Assembly (NCBI RefSeq): GCF_023091225.1 | Contig: NZ_JAHWXM010000001.1 | Location: 558,001-622,000 of the forward strand | DNA: 64,000 nt | DNA from: Microbacterium galbinum | GTDB lineage: Bacteria > Actinomycetota > Actinomycetes > Actinomycetales > Microbacteriaceae | Direction: 5' to 3' | The notes under the pieces: model-generated | Seen by the model: only the letters and a program-made list of their open reading frames with translations | What the model was told of the DNA's origin: nothing | The model's database searches: none | Translations under genes and position numbers: made by a program | Shown here: positions 9,048 to 17,812 of the stretch, piece after piece | Layout of the letters: each line of letters opens with the position of its first letter | Numbering within the stretch: position 1 is the first letter of the stretch

Positions 9048-9719
9048 CTAGATCGAGCCCTGGAGTCCCGTACCCCGCACGGCGGTGAGTCCGGTCGCGA
9101 CGGGACCGCGCGCGAGCACATGCCCGCGACGGAATGCGAGGCGAGACCATCGCCCCGAGCGCGTCACCGGCACCTGCTCCTCACCCGAGATGAATCCCAG
9201 CGCGTCGGCCGCGAAGGCGATCCCGCGCGGCAGGCCCGCCACCTCCTCGTCCGGTTCGCCCCAGATTGCCGCACGCAACGCGCGGACGGCTTCCTCTCCG
9301 GCGCCGGGAGTCGCACCGCGCGCGACGGCGGAGATCCCCCACTGGGCACGATTCGCGATGACGGATGCCGGAAGCGCGGCGATCTGCTCCCATCCGCTTC
9401 GCGGCGGCGCGACACCCGCCCACGCCGGGGAGAGACCCGTCTCGGGTAGTGCGAGTCGCACGTCGTCGTCACCGGCTGTGAGTCGGTCGACCACGATGTC
9501 GCACTGCAGCTCGGGATCGGCATGGACGATGCGCATCGCCAGCACGGTGGGGGTCTGGTCGAACAGCCCCTGCGGAGCGAGCGCCGCGGTGGTCAACGCG
9601 AGAACTCCGTTCGCCGCCTGCAGACGCACCCCCTCGTCGGTGATCCGCGCCGCCCGTCCCAGGAAGGTGAGGACGTCTTTCGCGGTCTCGCGGTCGGCGA
9701 GCAGGAGGTCGTGGGGCAC
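9048..9719 (-). CDS. Conserved hypothetical protein (223 aa)
   Basis: No family recognised. The protein is 223 residues, soluble, rich in Ala, Arg and Val, without a signal peptide or transmembrane segment. It contains a run of hydrophobic strands (DDVRLALPETGL) and GIAFAADALGFISGEE near the middle-to-end. The GTG at 9719 is chosen because a TAGTTT hexamer lies seven bases upstream; an upstream extension to 9890 would overlap tesB and read as low-complexity sequence. It is divergent from tesB with a 49-bp spacer. Thioesterase neighbours give no clear hint of function. Confidence 0.65.
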   Translation of the reverse strand: MPHDLLLADRETAKDVLTFLGRAARITDEGVRLQAANGVLALTTAALAPQGLFDQTPTVLAMRIVHADPELQCDIVVDRLTAGDDDVRLALPETGLSPAWAGVAPPRSGWEQIAALPASVIANRAQWGISAVARGATPGAGEEAVRALRAAIWGEPDEEVAGLPRGIAFAADALGFISGEEQVPVTRSGRWSRLAFRRGHVLARGPVATGLTAVRGTGLQGSI

Positions 9720-9726
9720 GGGTTCT

Positions 9727-9732
9727 AAACTA
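9727..9732 (-). promoter_or_regulatory. -10 box (TAGTTT) of a leaderless promoter for the 223-aa gene
   Basis: TAGTTT lies seven bases before the GTG at 9719. It is within the short spacer shared with divergent tesB. Confidence 0.5.
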
Positions 9733-9768
9733 TCAACGGAGCGGTGGTCCGGCCGCGGAGAGGGAGAT

Positions 9769-10656
9769 ATGAGCGCGGAGAGCCACGCCGTCCGCACCGT
9801 CGAGCAGTTGCTCGAGGTGCTCGATCTCGATTCGACGCAGGCGCGTACGACGGAGGACATCTTCACCGGCGCGTCGCACCCGATGCCCACCGGCCGTATC
9901 TACGGCGGCCAGGTGCTCGCCCAGAGCCTCATCGCCGCCGAGCGCACGCTCCCCGAAGACCGACCGGTGCATTCGATGCACGGCTACTTCCTGCGCCCGG
10001 GCGATTCCGCACAGGGGATAACGATCGCGGTCGATCGCATCCACGACGGGCGGTCGTTCTCCACCCGGCGGTCGCAGGCGTACCAGAACGGGGTGCCGAT
10101 CTTCTCGATGATCGCCTCGTTCCAGGACGAGGATCCCGGCGTCGAGCATGCCGAGCCGCTACCCGAGGGAATCCCCGATCCGGAGACACTCGCCCCGGAT
10201 GAGGCGACGGTCGAGGGCCTACCCGGCGGGACGGTGCGGATGCTGACCGACCGCGCTGCCGACATCCGTCACGTCGGCCACCCGCTCTACCTGCCGAGCC
10301 GTGACGAGCGGGCACCCCGTCAGGCGGTGTGGATGCGGATGCGCGCACCGCTTCCCGACGATCCGCGACTGCACCGCGCGGCTCTCGCGTACCTCAGCGA
10401 CATGACGATCCAGGAGTCGATCCTGCGGGCGCACGGCGTCTACTGGGCGCTTCCCGGGCTGAAGGTGGCGAGTCTCGACCACGCCATGTGGTGGCATCGT
10501 CCGGCGCGGGTCGACGAGTGGTTGCTCTACGTGCAGGAGTCGCCGAATGCCCGCGGGGGTCGCGGACTCGCGACGGGACGCATCTACACGCGCGACGGAG
10601 CTCTGGTCGCGAGCGTCGCGCAGGAGATCATGATCCGCGTGCCCGAAGGCGCCTGA
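9769..10656 (+). CDS. tesB: Acyl-CoA thioesterase II
   Basis: A 295-residue double-hotdog thioesterase that hydrolyses medium- to long-chain acyl-CoA to free fatty acid and CoA. Two tandem hotdog halves are visible: residues about 20-115, with GRIYGGQVLAQSLIAAERT and VHSMHGYFLRPGD, and 165-290, with HRAALAYLSDMTIQES and SLDHAMWWHRPARVDEWLLY. The Asp in SLDHAMW and the Gln in YGGQV fit the TesB catalytic residues. AGGGAG lies five bases before the ATG. It is convergent with a second, single-hotdog thioesterase gene. Confidence 0.95.
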   Translation: MSAESHAVRTVEQLLEVLDLDSTQARTTEDIFTGASHPMPTGRIYGGQVLAQSLIAAERTLPEDRPVHSMHGYFLRPGDSAQGITIAVDRIHDGRSFSTRRSQAYQNGVPIFSMIASFQDEDPGVEHAEPLPEGIPDPETLAPDEATVEGLPGGTVRMLTDRAADIRHVGHPLYLPSRDERAPRQAVWMRMRAPLPDDPRLHRAALAYLSDMTIQESILRAHGVYWALPGLKVASLDHAMWWHRPARVDEWLLYVQESPNARGGRGLATGRIYTRDGALVASVAQEIMIRVPEGA

Positions 10657-10680
10657 GCCACGATCCAGGGCTCGACCCGC

Positions 10681-11175
10681 TCAGCGGTGCGCGTACTCGA
10701 TCGACGCGCCGACGTAGGGTTCCCACGCCTCGCGCATCTCTCCGGTGAGGCGGGTCGGCCGCCCGGTGCGGGCGTCGACGAGCACGATGATCGCGGTCGA
10801 GCGGGCGTAGATGGTGCGCGGCTCGGACGCGGGGTCGTTGTGCACCTCGTAGCAGACCTCGACGCTCGATCCGCCGAGCTTTCCGAACCACATCTGCACC
10901 TCGAGCGGCCGGCGCTGGTACGGCACCGGCGCGAGGTACTCGATCTCCTGGCGGGCGATGAGCGTGAGCACGCCCTCATCGATCCCCGAATCGAGCACAG
11001 CGGTCGAGGGGGCTTCCTCCCCCGGTCCCGCACGCCAGAACGCCCGCACGCGCGCCTCTTCGAGGAGCTTGAGCATAGAGGTGTTGTTGACGTGGTTGAA
11101 TGCGTCCAGATCTCCCCACCGCAGGTGGATGGGAATGTGCAGACGGGGACCTGCCGCTGTGCTCGAATCGGACAT
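10681..11175 (-). CDS. Acyl-CoA thioesterase, single hotdog (4HBT/YbgC type)
   Basis: A 164-residue hotdog-fold thioesterase. The core motif LRWGDLDAFNHVNN at residues 18-31 has the Asp of the 4-hydroxybenzoyl-CoA thioesterase family, and LLEEARVRAFW forms the following long helix. EVQMWFGKLGGSSVEVCYEV gives the central strands. The substrate acyl group is not predictable. It follows ettA by six bases in the same direction and ends 24 bases from the convergent tesB stop. Confidence 0.9.
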   Translation of the reverse strand: MSDSSTAAGPRLHIPIHLRWGDLDAFNHVNNTSMLKLLEEARVRAFWRAGPGEEAPSTAVLDSGIDEGVLTLIARQEIEYLAPVPYQRRPLEVQMWFGKLGGSSVEVCYEVHNDPASEPRTIYARSTAIIVLVDARTGRPTRLTGEMREAWEPYVGASIEYAHR

Positions 11176-11181
11176 CGGCGC

Positions 11182-12861
<1,680 letters not shown>

Positions 12862-12922
12862 CGGGAATCGCTCCTTCTGTCGGCGTCTGATCGACACTCC
12901 AGCCTACCGGCTGGAGTGCGGG

Positions 12923-13414
12923 TCACCAGTCGATCGCGCGCGTGGTGCCGATGAGGCATCGCCCCTCGGCGAGTTGCGGCATCACCCGCGTCACCAGCTG
13001 GCCCGTCGACGGACCGACCTGGCCGATGAGGCACTCGGTGTCGCCCCAGCGCACCGAGAACTGCAGACTCTCGGCCGCGTTCCCCACGGTCGACTGGTCG
13101 TTGGTGACCTGCATCGCCGCTTTGTCGAAGCCGACGCCCACCAGCGCGTCGATGTACGCTCGCCCCTCGCCGCGCTGCTCGGAATCCCACACGCCCTGTG
13201 CGGTCTGAGTGAAGATCGGGAGGTTGTCGTCGGCGGAGCCGTCGGGCACGAAGGCGACCGCCACGGGGGCGTCGGTCGCCGAGGGCGACGGAGCCGAAGA
13301 CGTGGGCGCGGGATCGGGGTCGCCCACGCAGCCCGCGAGCACGAGAACAGCGGCCGCAGCGACGGACGCACCGACGACCGCGCGTATGACGGGGAGGACC
13401 GATCGTCGAAGCAC
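12923..13414 (-). CDS. Putative lipoprotein of unknown function
   Basis: A 163-residue exported lipoprotein. The N-terminus has a basic segment and hydrophobic helix ending in the lipobox LAGC (Cys at about residue 29), so the mature protein should be anchored to the outer face of the membrane. A Ser/Thr/Pro/Ala linker (about 30-52) precedes a compact domain with one disulfide-capable pair of cysteines, in DTECLIG and EGRCLIG. No enzymatic motif is visible. The GTG start at 13414 has TAGACT six bases upstream, so it is likely leaderless. It precedes ettA by 61 bases. Confidence 0.8.
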   Translation of the reverse strand: MLRRSVLPVIRAVVGASVAAAAVLVLAGCVGDPDPAPTSSAPSPSATDAPVAVAFVPDGSADDNLPIFTQTAQGVWDSEQRGEGRAYIDALVGVGFDKAAMQVTNDQSTVGNAAESLQFSVRWGDTECLIGQVGPSTGQLVTRVMPQLAEGRCLIGTTRAIDW

Positions 13415-13420
13415 GCCCCG

Positions 13421-13426
13421 AGTCTA
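13421..13426 (-). promoter_or_regulatory. -10 box (TAGACT) of a leaderless promoter for the lipoprotein
   Basis: TAGACT is six bases before the GTG at 13414. No ribosome binding site is present. Confidence 0.6.
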
Positions 13427-13486
13427 CGGGGACGTGCCGACGATCGCCGTCACACGACACGGCGGGAGTCGCTGCCGCGCGCGGGC

Positions 13487-13999
13487 TCAGTAGAGTGCCG
13501 GCGCCGTCGCTTCCTCGTCCACCGCGGGGGTGTCCGTCTCGGCCCATGCCGTGTCGAGCGCGAGCGGCGCGGACTCCTCGTCGCCGCGATCCTCCCCGTC
13601 GGTGTCGCGAGCCGGGGTCGGCACCTCGGCGGCCGGCGTCGTGCGGCTCGAACGGAGGTAGGCCGTCGTCCCCCACCGGAGGTCGTGCCCGATCGCATCG
13701 GCGTCGATGTCGACGCTCGTGCCGCTCTTGCCGTTGCTCTCCCAATTGCGGATCCGCAGACGCCCGGTGACGATCACGCTGTCGCCGGAGCGCAGCGAGG
13801 CCTTCGCATGCTCGCCGAGCTGCCGATACGCGGCGACGGAGTACCAGTTCGTTCCGGAATCGACCCAGGCCTGGGCCGACTGATCGAATCGGCGATGGGT
13901 GCTCGCGAGACGGAAGTTCGTCACGGCGACGCCTCCGCCCGTCTGCGCCTGGTTGGGGTCGGTCGCCACCTTGCCGACGATCGTCACGGTATCCATCAT
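13487..13999 (-). CDS. ssb: Single-stranded DNA-binding protein, accessory type
   Basis: A 170-residue Ssb with one OB fold over about residues 1-110: MDTVTIVGKVATDP, FRLASTHRRFD, NWYSVAAYRQLGEHAKASLRSGDSV and VTGRLRIRNWE. Replicative Ssb proteins end in an acidic DDDIPF-like tip that recruits partner proteins. Here the tail is acidic but ends DEEATAPALY, without the tip. Together with its position away from rpsF/rplI, this suggests a second, accessory Ssb. AAGGAG precedes the ATG pair. The gene stands alone between the lipoprotein gene and the divergent 90-aa gene. Confidence 0.9.
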   Translation of the reverse strand: MMDTVTIVGKVATDPNQAQTGGGVAVTNFRLASTHRRFDQSAQAWVDSGTNWYSVAAYRQLGEHAKASLRSGDSVIVTGRLRIRNWESNGKSGTSVDIDADAIGHDLRWGTTAYLRSSRTTPAAEVPTPARDTDGEDRGDEESAPLALDTAWAETDTPAVDEEATAPALY

Positions 14000-14190
14000 C
14001 TCGTTCTCCTTCGCTCCCGAGTCTTCCGCTCGGCTCGCTCCAGACTGCGGCAGGCAAATGGCACTGCGGGACGAGTATCACGCGGTTGGTGGACGAACGG
14101 GAATCCCCGGTCAGCGTGCAGGAAGAGTGCCCCAGGCCGTCAATCCGAATGTCGGTGGTCGGTCATACGTTCGAGGTGAGAGGAGAACTC

Positions 14191-14463
14191 ATGAACGACA
14201 CACTGATCGCACCCACCACCGCACAGCCCTGGACGACGCCCCGCATCGCCTCGACGCGTGAACACCTGATCCGCGCCGCCGATCAGTTGTGGCGTGTGCA
14301 GGACAACGCGTCCGGCCGAGTCCTCGGCCACCTTCGCGTCGCCACCGATCCGCTCGGTCTGCGCTATCGCGCCGAGCGTCTCCACCTCGAGACCGGTGCG
14401 TTCCGACTGATCGGCGAGTTCTGGCGGGTCGACGACGCGGTATCCGCGCTGCGTTACTCGTGA
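14191..14463 (+). CDS. Small hypothetical protein (90 aa)
   Basis: Not recognised. A 90-residue soluble protein; the ATG at 14191 is preceded by AGGAG with five-base spacing. The centre reads as alternating strands (RVLGHLRVATDPLG, YRAERLHLETGAFRLIGEFW), which suggests a small beta domain. There is no signal peptide or metal motif. It lies between divergent ssb and a convergent tRNA-Arg gene. An upstream in-frame ATG at 14086 would add 35 residues without conservation signs. Confidence 0.6.
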   Translation: MNDTLIAPTTAQPWTTPRIASTREHLIRAADQLWRVQDNASGRVLGHLRVATDPLGLRYRAERLHLETGAFRLIGEFWRVDDAVSALRYS

Positions 14464-14479
14464 ACCGATGACGCAGTCG

Positions 14480-14551
14480 TGCCCCCGGCAGGATTCGAAC
14501 CTGCGACCGGCGGATTAGAAGGCCGCTGCTCTTCCGCTGAGCTACGGAGGC
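14480..14551 (-). tRNA. tRNA-Arg (anticodon UCU)
   Basis: Cloverleaf read by eye: seven-base acceptor stem GCCTCCG paired with CGGGGGC, D arm GCTC/GAGC, anticodon loop CTTCTAA with anticodon TCT, and T arm GCAGG-TTCGAAT-CCTGC. The discriminator base is A. CCA is not encoded. The last pair of the anticodon stem (positions 31-39) is a C-U mismatch. It decodes AGA, a rare codon in such a G+C-rich genome. Confidence 0.95.
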
Positions 14552-14599
14552 GAATAGCACTACCGTACCGTGCTCGCGCTCCGATGTCGGAGCCGTCGA

Positions 14600-14605
14600 T
14601 AGTAT
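14600..14605 (+). promoter_or_regulatory. -10 box (TAGTAT) of a leaderless promoter for orn
   Basis: TAGTAT is six bases before the ATG at 14612. No ribosome binding site intervenes. Confidence 0.6.
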
Positions 14606-14611
14606 GACGGC

Positions 14612-15238
14612 ATGGTATCTGCGTCGGAGAACGATCGTCTCGTATGGATCGACTGTGAGATGACGGGGCTCGATCTCTCGATCGATGAACTCGTCGAGAT
14701 CGCCGTCGTCATCACGGACTTCGAACTCCAACCCGTCGATCCCGGATTCCAGATCGTGATCCGCCCGAGCGCCGCCTCGCTCGAGAACATGAACGACTTC
14801 GTGACCAAGATGCACGAGAAGTCGGGCCTGATCGAGGAGATCCCCCTCGGAGTGACGCTCGAAGAGGCCGAGGCGCAGACCCTCGCCTACATCCGTCGCT
14901 TCGTCCCCGTCGAGCGCAAGGCGCCCCTCGCCGGCAACACGATCGGCACCGATCGCATGTTCCTCGCGAAGTACATGCCGACAATCGATCAGTGGCTGCA
15001 CTACCGCAACGTCGATGTATCCAGCATCAAGGAGCTCTCGCGCCGGTGGTACCCGCGAGTCTTCTTCCAGGCTCCGTCCAAAGACGGCGGGCACCGCGCG
15101 CTCGCAGACATCCTCGAGTCCATCCGTGAGCTCCGCTACTACCGGGAGGCGGTGTTCGTCGACGAGCCCGGCCCCTCGAGCGACGACGCGAAGACCATCG
15201 CTCAGCGCACCGTGTCGGAGTTCACCCCAAACATGTAA
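14612..15238 (+). CDS. orn: Oligoribonuclease
   Basis: A 208-residue DEDDh 3'-to-5' exoribonuclease that degrades RNA oligomers of 2-5 nt and linear dinucleotides such as pGpG. Exo I is LVWIDCEMTGLD (Asp and Glu ligands, residues about 10-21). Exo II is LAGNTIGTDRMFLAKYMP (about 108-125), and Exo III includes KDGGHRALADILESI with the His and Asp (about 158-172). Family members are near 180-215 residues. The ATG is preceded by TAGTAT and is likely leaderless. tRNA-His follows 36 bases downstream. Confidence 0.96.
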   Translation: MVSASENDRLVWIDCEMTGLDLSIDELVEIAVVITDFELQPVDPGFQIVIRPSAASLENMNDFVTKMHEKSGLIEEIPLGVTLEEAEAQTLAYIRRFVPVERKAPLAGNTIGTDRMFLAKYMPTIDQWLHYRNVDVSSIKELSRRWYPRVFFQAPSKDGGHRALADILESIRELRYYREAVFVDEPGPSSDDAKTIAQRTVSEFTPNM

Positions 15239-15244
15239 TAGACT
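15239..15244 (+). promoter_or_regulatory. -10 box (TAGACT) upstream of tRNA-His
   Basis: TAGACT begins one base after the orn stop codon and about 30 bases before the mature tRNA end. It could supply a promoter for the tRNA independent of orn. No good -35 element is seen. Confidence 0.45.
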
Positions 15245-15273
15245 CGTCTGGTTGCCTGCTCCGGTAGGCACAT

Positions 15274-15350
15274 GGTGGGTATAGCTCAGCTGGTAGAGCG
15301 CTGGCTTGTGGTGCCGGATGTCGCGGGTTCGAGTCCCGTTACTCACCCCA
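15274..15350 (+). tRNA. tRNA-His (anticodon GUG)
   Basis: Acceptor GTGGGTA pairs with TACTCAC, with an extra 5' G (15274) opposite C73, the G-1 identity element of tRNA-His. The anticodon loop TTGTGGT gives GTG. The T arm is GCGGG-TTCGAGT-CCCGT. The 3' CCA (15348-15350) is encoded, unlike in the nearby tRNA-Arg. Confidence 0.97.
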
Positions 15351-15352
15351 TA

Positions 15353-15390
15353 CGAAAGGCCCGAGTCCCCGGACTCGGGCCTTTCGCTTT
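15353..15390 (+). terminator. Strong intrinsic terminator after tRNA-His
   Basis: A near-perfect inverted repeat (15353-15368 with 15371-15386) has 16 paired bases and a minimal loop. CTTT follows. It ends the tRNA-His transcript before the exporter promoter. Confidence 0.85.
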
Positions 15391-15417
15391 GCGGGATCTC
15401 GCTCCGAGTCGCGCCCC

Positions 15418-15423
15418 TAGACT
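15418..15423 (+). promoter_or_regulatory. -10 box (TAGACT) of a leaderless promoter for the LysE exporter
   Basis: TAGACT is six bases before the GTG at 15430. It lies just after the tRNA terminator. Confidence 0.6.
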
Positions 15424-15429
15424 GACGAG

Positions 15430-16068
15430 GTGTCACTCGCGGTCTGGTTCTCGCTTCTGACGGCATCCGTGGTGATCAGCTTCACCCCGGGCGCCGGCGC
15501 CATCAATACGATGTCGAACGCCCTCTCCCAGGGCTGGCGTCGATCGATCTGGGGCATCATCGGGCAGCAGCTCGCCCTCGTGGTGCACGTGGTCGTGGTG
15601 GCGGCGGGAGTCGGGCTGCTGGTCTCGCGGTCCGAACTGCTGTTCAACGGCATCCGTTACGCGGGTGCTGCCTACCTCGTCTACCTCGGCCTGCGCCTGA
15701 TCCTGGCGAAGCCCACGGCTCCCGTCGCCGTCGCCGACGACGCACTCGACCTGGTCGATGCGCACGAGGGCCACTGGTCCATGATCCGTCGGGGTTTCTG
15801 GGTCAACCTGCTCAACCCCAAGGCGATCGTGTTCTTCCTCGCCTTCATCCCCCAGTTCATCCGCCTCGACGAACCCCAACTGCCTCAATACCTGATCCTC
15901 CTGGCCACGGTCATCGTCGTGGACGTCCTCGTGATGTGGGGCTTCTTCGCCGCAGCCGCCCGGCCGTTCCGACGCTTCACGCGCACGGCGAAGGGCCAGC
16001 GCACCCTCAACACCGTCTTCGGCATCCTCTTCATCGCGGTCGCCGGGCTCCTCGTCTTCCTGCATTGA
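15430..16068 (+). CDS. LysE/RhtB-family amino acid exporter
   Basis: A 212-residue integral membrane protein of the LysE superfamily with about six hydrophobic segments. Diagnostic N-terminus: FTPGAGAINTMSNALSQGWR (about residues 21-40). Typical features follow: GAAYLVYLGLRLI at about 77-89 and GFWVNLLNPKAIVFFLAFIPQF at about 122-143. Relatives export lysine, threonine or homoserine lactone; the substrate cannot be set from sequence. The start is GTG. The zincin-clpS operon follows 27 bases later but appears to have its own promoter. Confidence 0.92.
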   Translation: MSLAVWFSLLTASVVISFTPGAGAINTMSNALSQGWRRSIWGIIGQQLALVVHVVVVAAGVGLLVSRSELLFNGIRYAGAAYLVYLGLRLILAKPTAPVAVADDALDLVDAHEGHWSMIRRGFWVNLLNPKAIVFFLAFIPQFIRLDEPQLPQYLILLATVIVVDVLVMWGFFAAAARPFRRFTRTAKGQRTLNTVFGILFIAVAGLLVFLH

Positions 16069-16082
16069 TCCTGCGCGGCCCC

Positions 16083-16088
16083 TAGGCT
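16083..16088 (+). promoter_or_regulatory. -10 box (TAGGCT) of a leaderless promoter for the zincin-clpS operon
   Basis: TAGGCT lies seven bases before the ATG at 16096. Confidence 0.6.
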
Positions 16089-16095
16089 GAACACG

Positions 16096-16443
16096 ATGGA
16101 AATGGATGCCGCGACCTTCGAGACCCTCGTCGTCGACGAGCTCGATCGGCTGCCCGACGACATGGTCGACGGACTCGACAACGTCGTGTTCGTCGTCGAG
16201 GACCGCCCGGAGGACGGCAGCCTCGACCTCCTCGGCCTGTACGACGGTCTCGCCCTGACCGAGCGCACCCAGTACGGGATGGGCGAGCTCCCCGACCGGA
16301 TCGTCGTCTACCGCGAACCCCACCTCGCCGTGTGCGAGGACGAGGAGGAGCTCCGCGACGAGCTCCACACCACGCTCGTGCACGAGATCGCGCATTTCTA
16401 CGGCCTGGATGACGCCCAGCTCCACGATCTGGGGTGGGCATGA
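16096..16443 (+). CDS. Zincin-like metallopeptidase family protein (PF06262 type)
   Basis: A 115-residue single-domain protein. The C-terminal motif HEIAHFYGLDDAQLHDLGW supplies the HExxH zinc site and a downstream Asp/His region typical of the small actinobacterial zincin family formerly called DUF1025. The first 60 residues are strongly acidic. Proteolytic activity has not been generally demonstrated for this family. It overlaps clpS by four bases (ATGA), so the two are cotranslated. Linkage to the Clp adaptor suggests a protein turnover or regulatory role. Confidence 0.88.
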   Translation: MEMDAATFETLVVDELDRLPDDMVDGLDNVVFVVEDRPEDGSLDLLGLYDGLALTERTQYGMGELPDRIVVYREPHLAVCEDEEELRDELHTTLVHEIAHFYGLDDAQLHDLGWA

Positions 16444-16736
16444 GCACGCCTGCGGTGGTCCCGGACGTCGTGGAGGACATCGATCTCCGCGCCGCGCCGC
16501 TCGAGCCCTGGCAGGTCGTCGTCTGGAACGATCCGGTCAACCTCATGAGCTACGTCGTACGGGTGTTCCGCACGTACTTCGGCTACTCGAACGATCGCGC
16601 GACGTCGCTGATGCTCGCCGTGCACCACGACGGGCACGCGATCGTCGCCACGGGGCCCCGCGAGACCATGGAGGTCCACGCTCAGGCCATGCACGAGTAC
16701 GGCCTCTGGGCGACCGTGCGGAAGGCCCCGCAGTGA
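16440..16736 (+). CDS. clpS: ATP-dependent Clp protease adaptor ClpS
   Basis: A 98-residue adaptor that delivers N-degron substrates to ClpC/ClpP. Core motif EPWQVVVWNDPVNLMSYVV at about residues 22-40, with the Asn-Asp pair that lines the N-end binding pocket, followed by FRTYFGYSNDRATSLMLAVH and a final beta strand (HAIVATGPRETMEVHAQAM). The N-terminal 20 residues are flexible and acidic, as usual. The start overlaps the zincin stop and the end overlaps the DUF2017 start. Confidence 0.96.
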   Translation: MSTPAVVPDVVEDIDLRAAPLEPWQVVVWNDPVNLMSYVVRVFRTYFGYSNDRATSLMLAVHHDGHAIVATGPRETMEVHAQAMHEYGLWATVRKAPQ

Positions 16737-17218
16737 GCGCCGCTGCCGTCGAGATCACCCTCGTCACCCTCGAGGGCGTGCGACTGGACGAGGTCGTCGA
16801 CGAGTACACGACGCTGCTGTCGTCCGCGGATGCGAACGACGAGGCCCTCGATCGTCTCGCACCGAACCCCTATCCCGACGATGAGCACGCGTCACGCGAT
16901 TTCGCCGAGGCCACCCGAGACGATCTGCTCGAGCGCCGACTCGCAGATGCCGACGTGGTCCGCCGCGCACTCGCCCCGTTCCAGTCCTTCCGTGCGTCGA
17001 TGACCGACGACGACATGCTCCGCTCCCACACCCTCGAGGTCCCGCGCGGCGCGGTCGATGCGTGGTTGCGCACCCTGAACGCGATCCGCCTGGTCCTCGC
17101 CACCCGCCTCGGGATCATCGAGGACGACGACCACGACCCCGAGGATCCGCGTTTCGGGATCTACGACTGGATCGGATACCGCCTCGAGCTCCTCATCGAT
17201 GCGGAGATGGGCGACTGA
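16733..17218 (+). CDS. DUF2017 family protein
   Basis: A 161-residue acidic, mostly helical soluble protein of the actinobacterial DUF2017 family, which is regularly encoded next to clpS. Features seen are LEGVRLDEVVDEYTTLL near the N-terminus, a helical centre (DLLERRLADADVVRRAL) and the C-terminal YDWIGYRLELLIDAEM. Its molecular function is unknown. The GTG start overlaps the clpS stop by four bases, so zincin, ClpS and DUF2017 are translationally chained. A role alongside ClpS in proteolysis is inferred from this linkage only. Confidence 0.85.
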   Translation: MSAAAVEITLVTLEGVRLDEVVDEYTTLLSSADANDEALDRLAPNPYPDDEHASRDFAEATRDDLLERRLADADVVRRALAPFQSFRASMTDDDMLRSHTLEVPRGAVDAWLRTLNAIRLVLATRLGIIEDDDHDPEDPRFGIYDWIGYRLELLIDAEMGD

Positions 17219-17230
17219 CGCGCCCGCGGG

Positions 17231-17812
17231 TCAGGGAATGTCGATGATCCGCGTCGCCAACGACCGGGGGTCGTCACGCGCGATGTGCGCGCGCTCCTGC
17301 GCCGCCCAACGATCCCAATGCGGACGGTAGGTCTCGCCGTCGCGCGTCAGCGCCCTGCGCTTGCGCACCGGCTCCGCAGCCTCGAGCCACACCCGCACAT
17401 CGCCCAGGGCTGCCGTGGCCGGTGTCAACAGTCCGCTGCCCTCGACGATCACTCCGAGCGCAGGATCGACCGCATGCGTCTCCGCCTCGGTAGCGCGTTC
17501 CCAATCCCAACGCTGCCATGCACCGAGTTTCCCGCGCCCGTGCGGTCGGAGGATTCCCTCCAGCGCCCGCTCGACTCCCCCATCGAGGCCGTCCCATCCG
17601 GGATAGAGCGAATCGAGGGCGATGACCTGCACACGACCGACGAGCGGCCACTCCTCCGCGACCCGCGCCGCGAGAGTGGACTTCCCCGCGCCGCTGCAGC
17701 CGTCGATGAGGACGACCGGGTTCGACGCGGCCAACGCGCGGAGATCGTCGCAGATCAGCCCCGCCGCGCGGGCGAGCGCCGCAGCGACAGGATCATCACT
17801 TCTTGAGGGCAC
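17231..17812 (-). CDS. P-loop ATP-binding protein, uridine kinase-like
   Basis: A 193-residue nucleoside-kinase-like protein. The Walker A motif VVLIDGCSGAGKSTLAARVA is at about residues 30-49. VIALDSLYPGWDGLD at about 63-77 resembles the Asp-containing segment of uridine/pantothenate-type kinases, and the C-terminal RRALTRDGETYRPHWDRW is basic and conserved-looking. Its substrate is not known. The GTG start lies inside the end of the upstream GerW-like gene (17-base overlap), indicating coupling. It is convergent with the DUF2017 gene. Confidence 0.75.
   Translation of the reverse strand: MPSRSDDPVAAALARAAGLICDDLRALAASNPVVLIDGCSGAGKSTLAARVAEEWPLVGRVQVIALDSLYPGWDGLDGGVERALEGILRPHGRGKLGAWQRWDWERATEAETHAVDPALGVIVEGSGLLTPATAALGDVRVWLEAAEPVRKRRALTRDGETYRPHWDRWAAQERAHIARDDPRSLATRIIDIP

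Noticed and set aside
14480..15390. tRNA genes as integration sites
   Set aside because: I saw no partial tRNA duplicate, integrase or composition change on either side.
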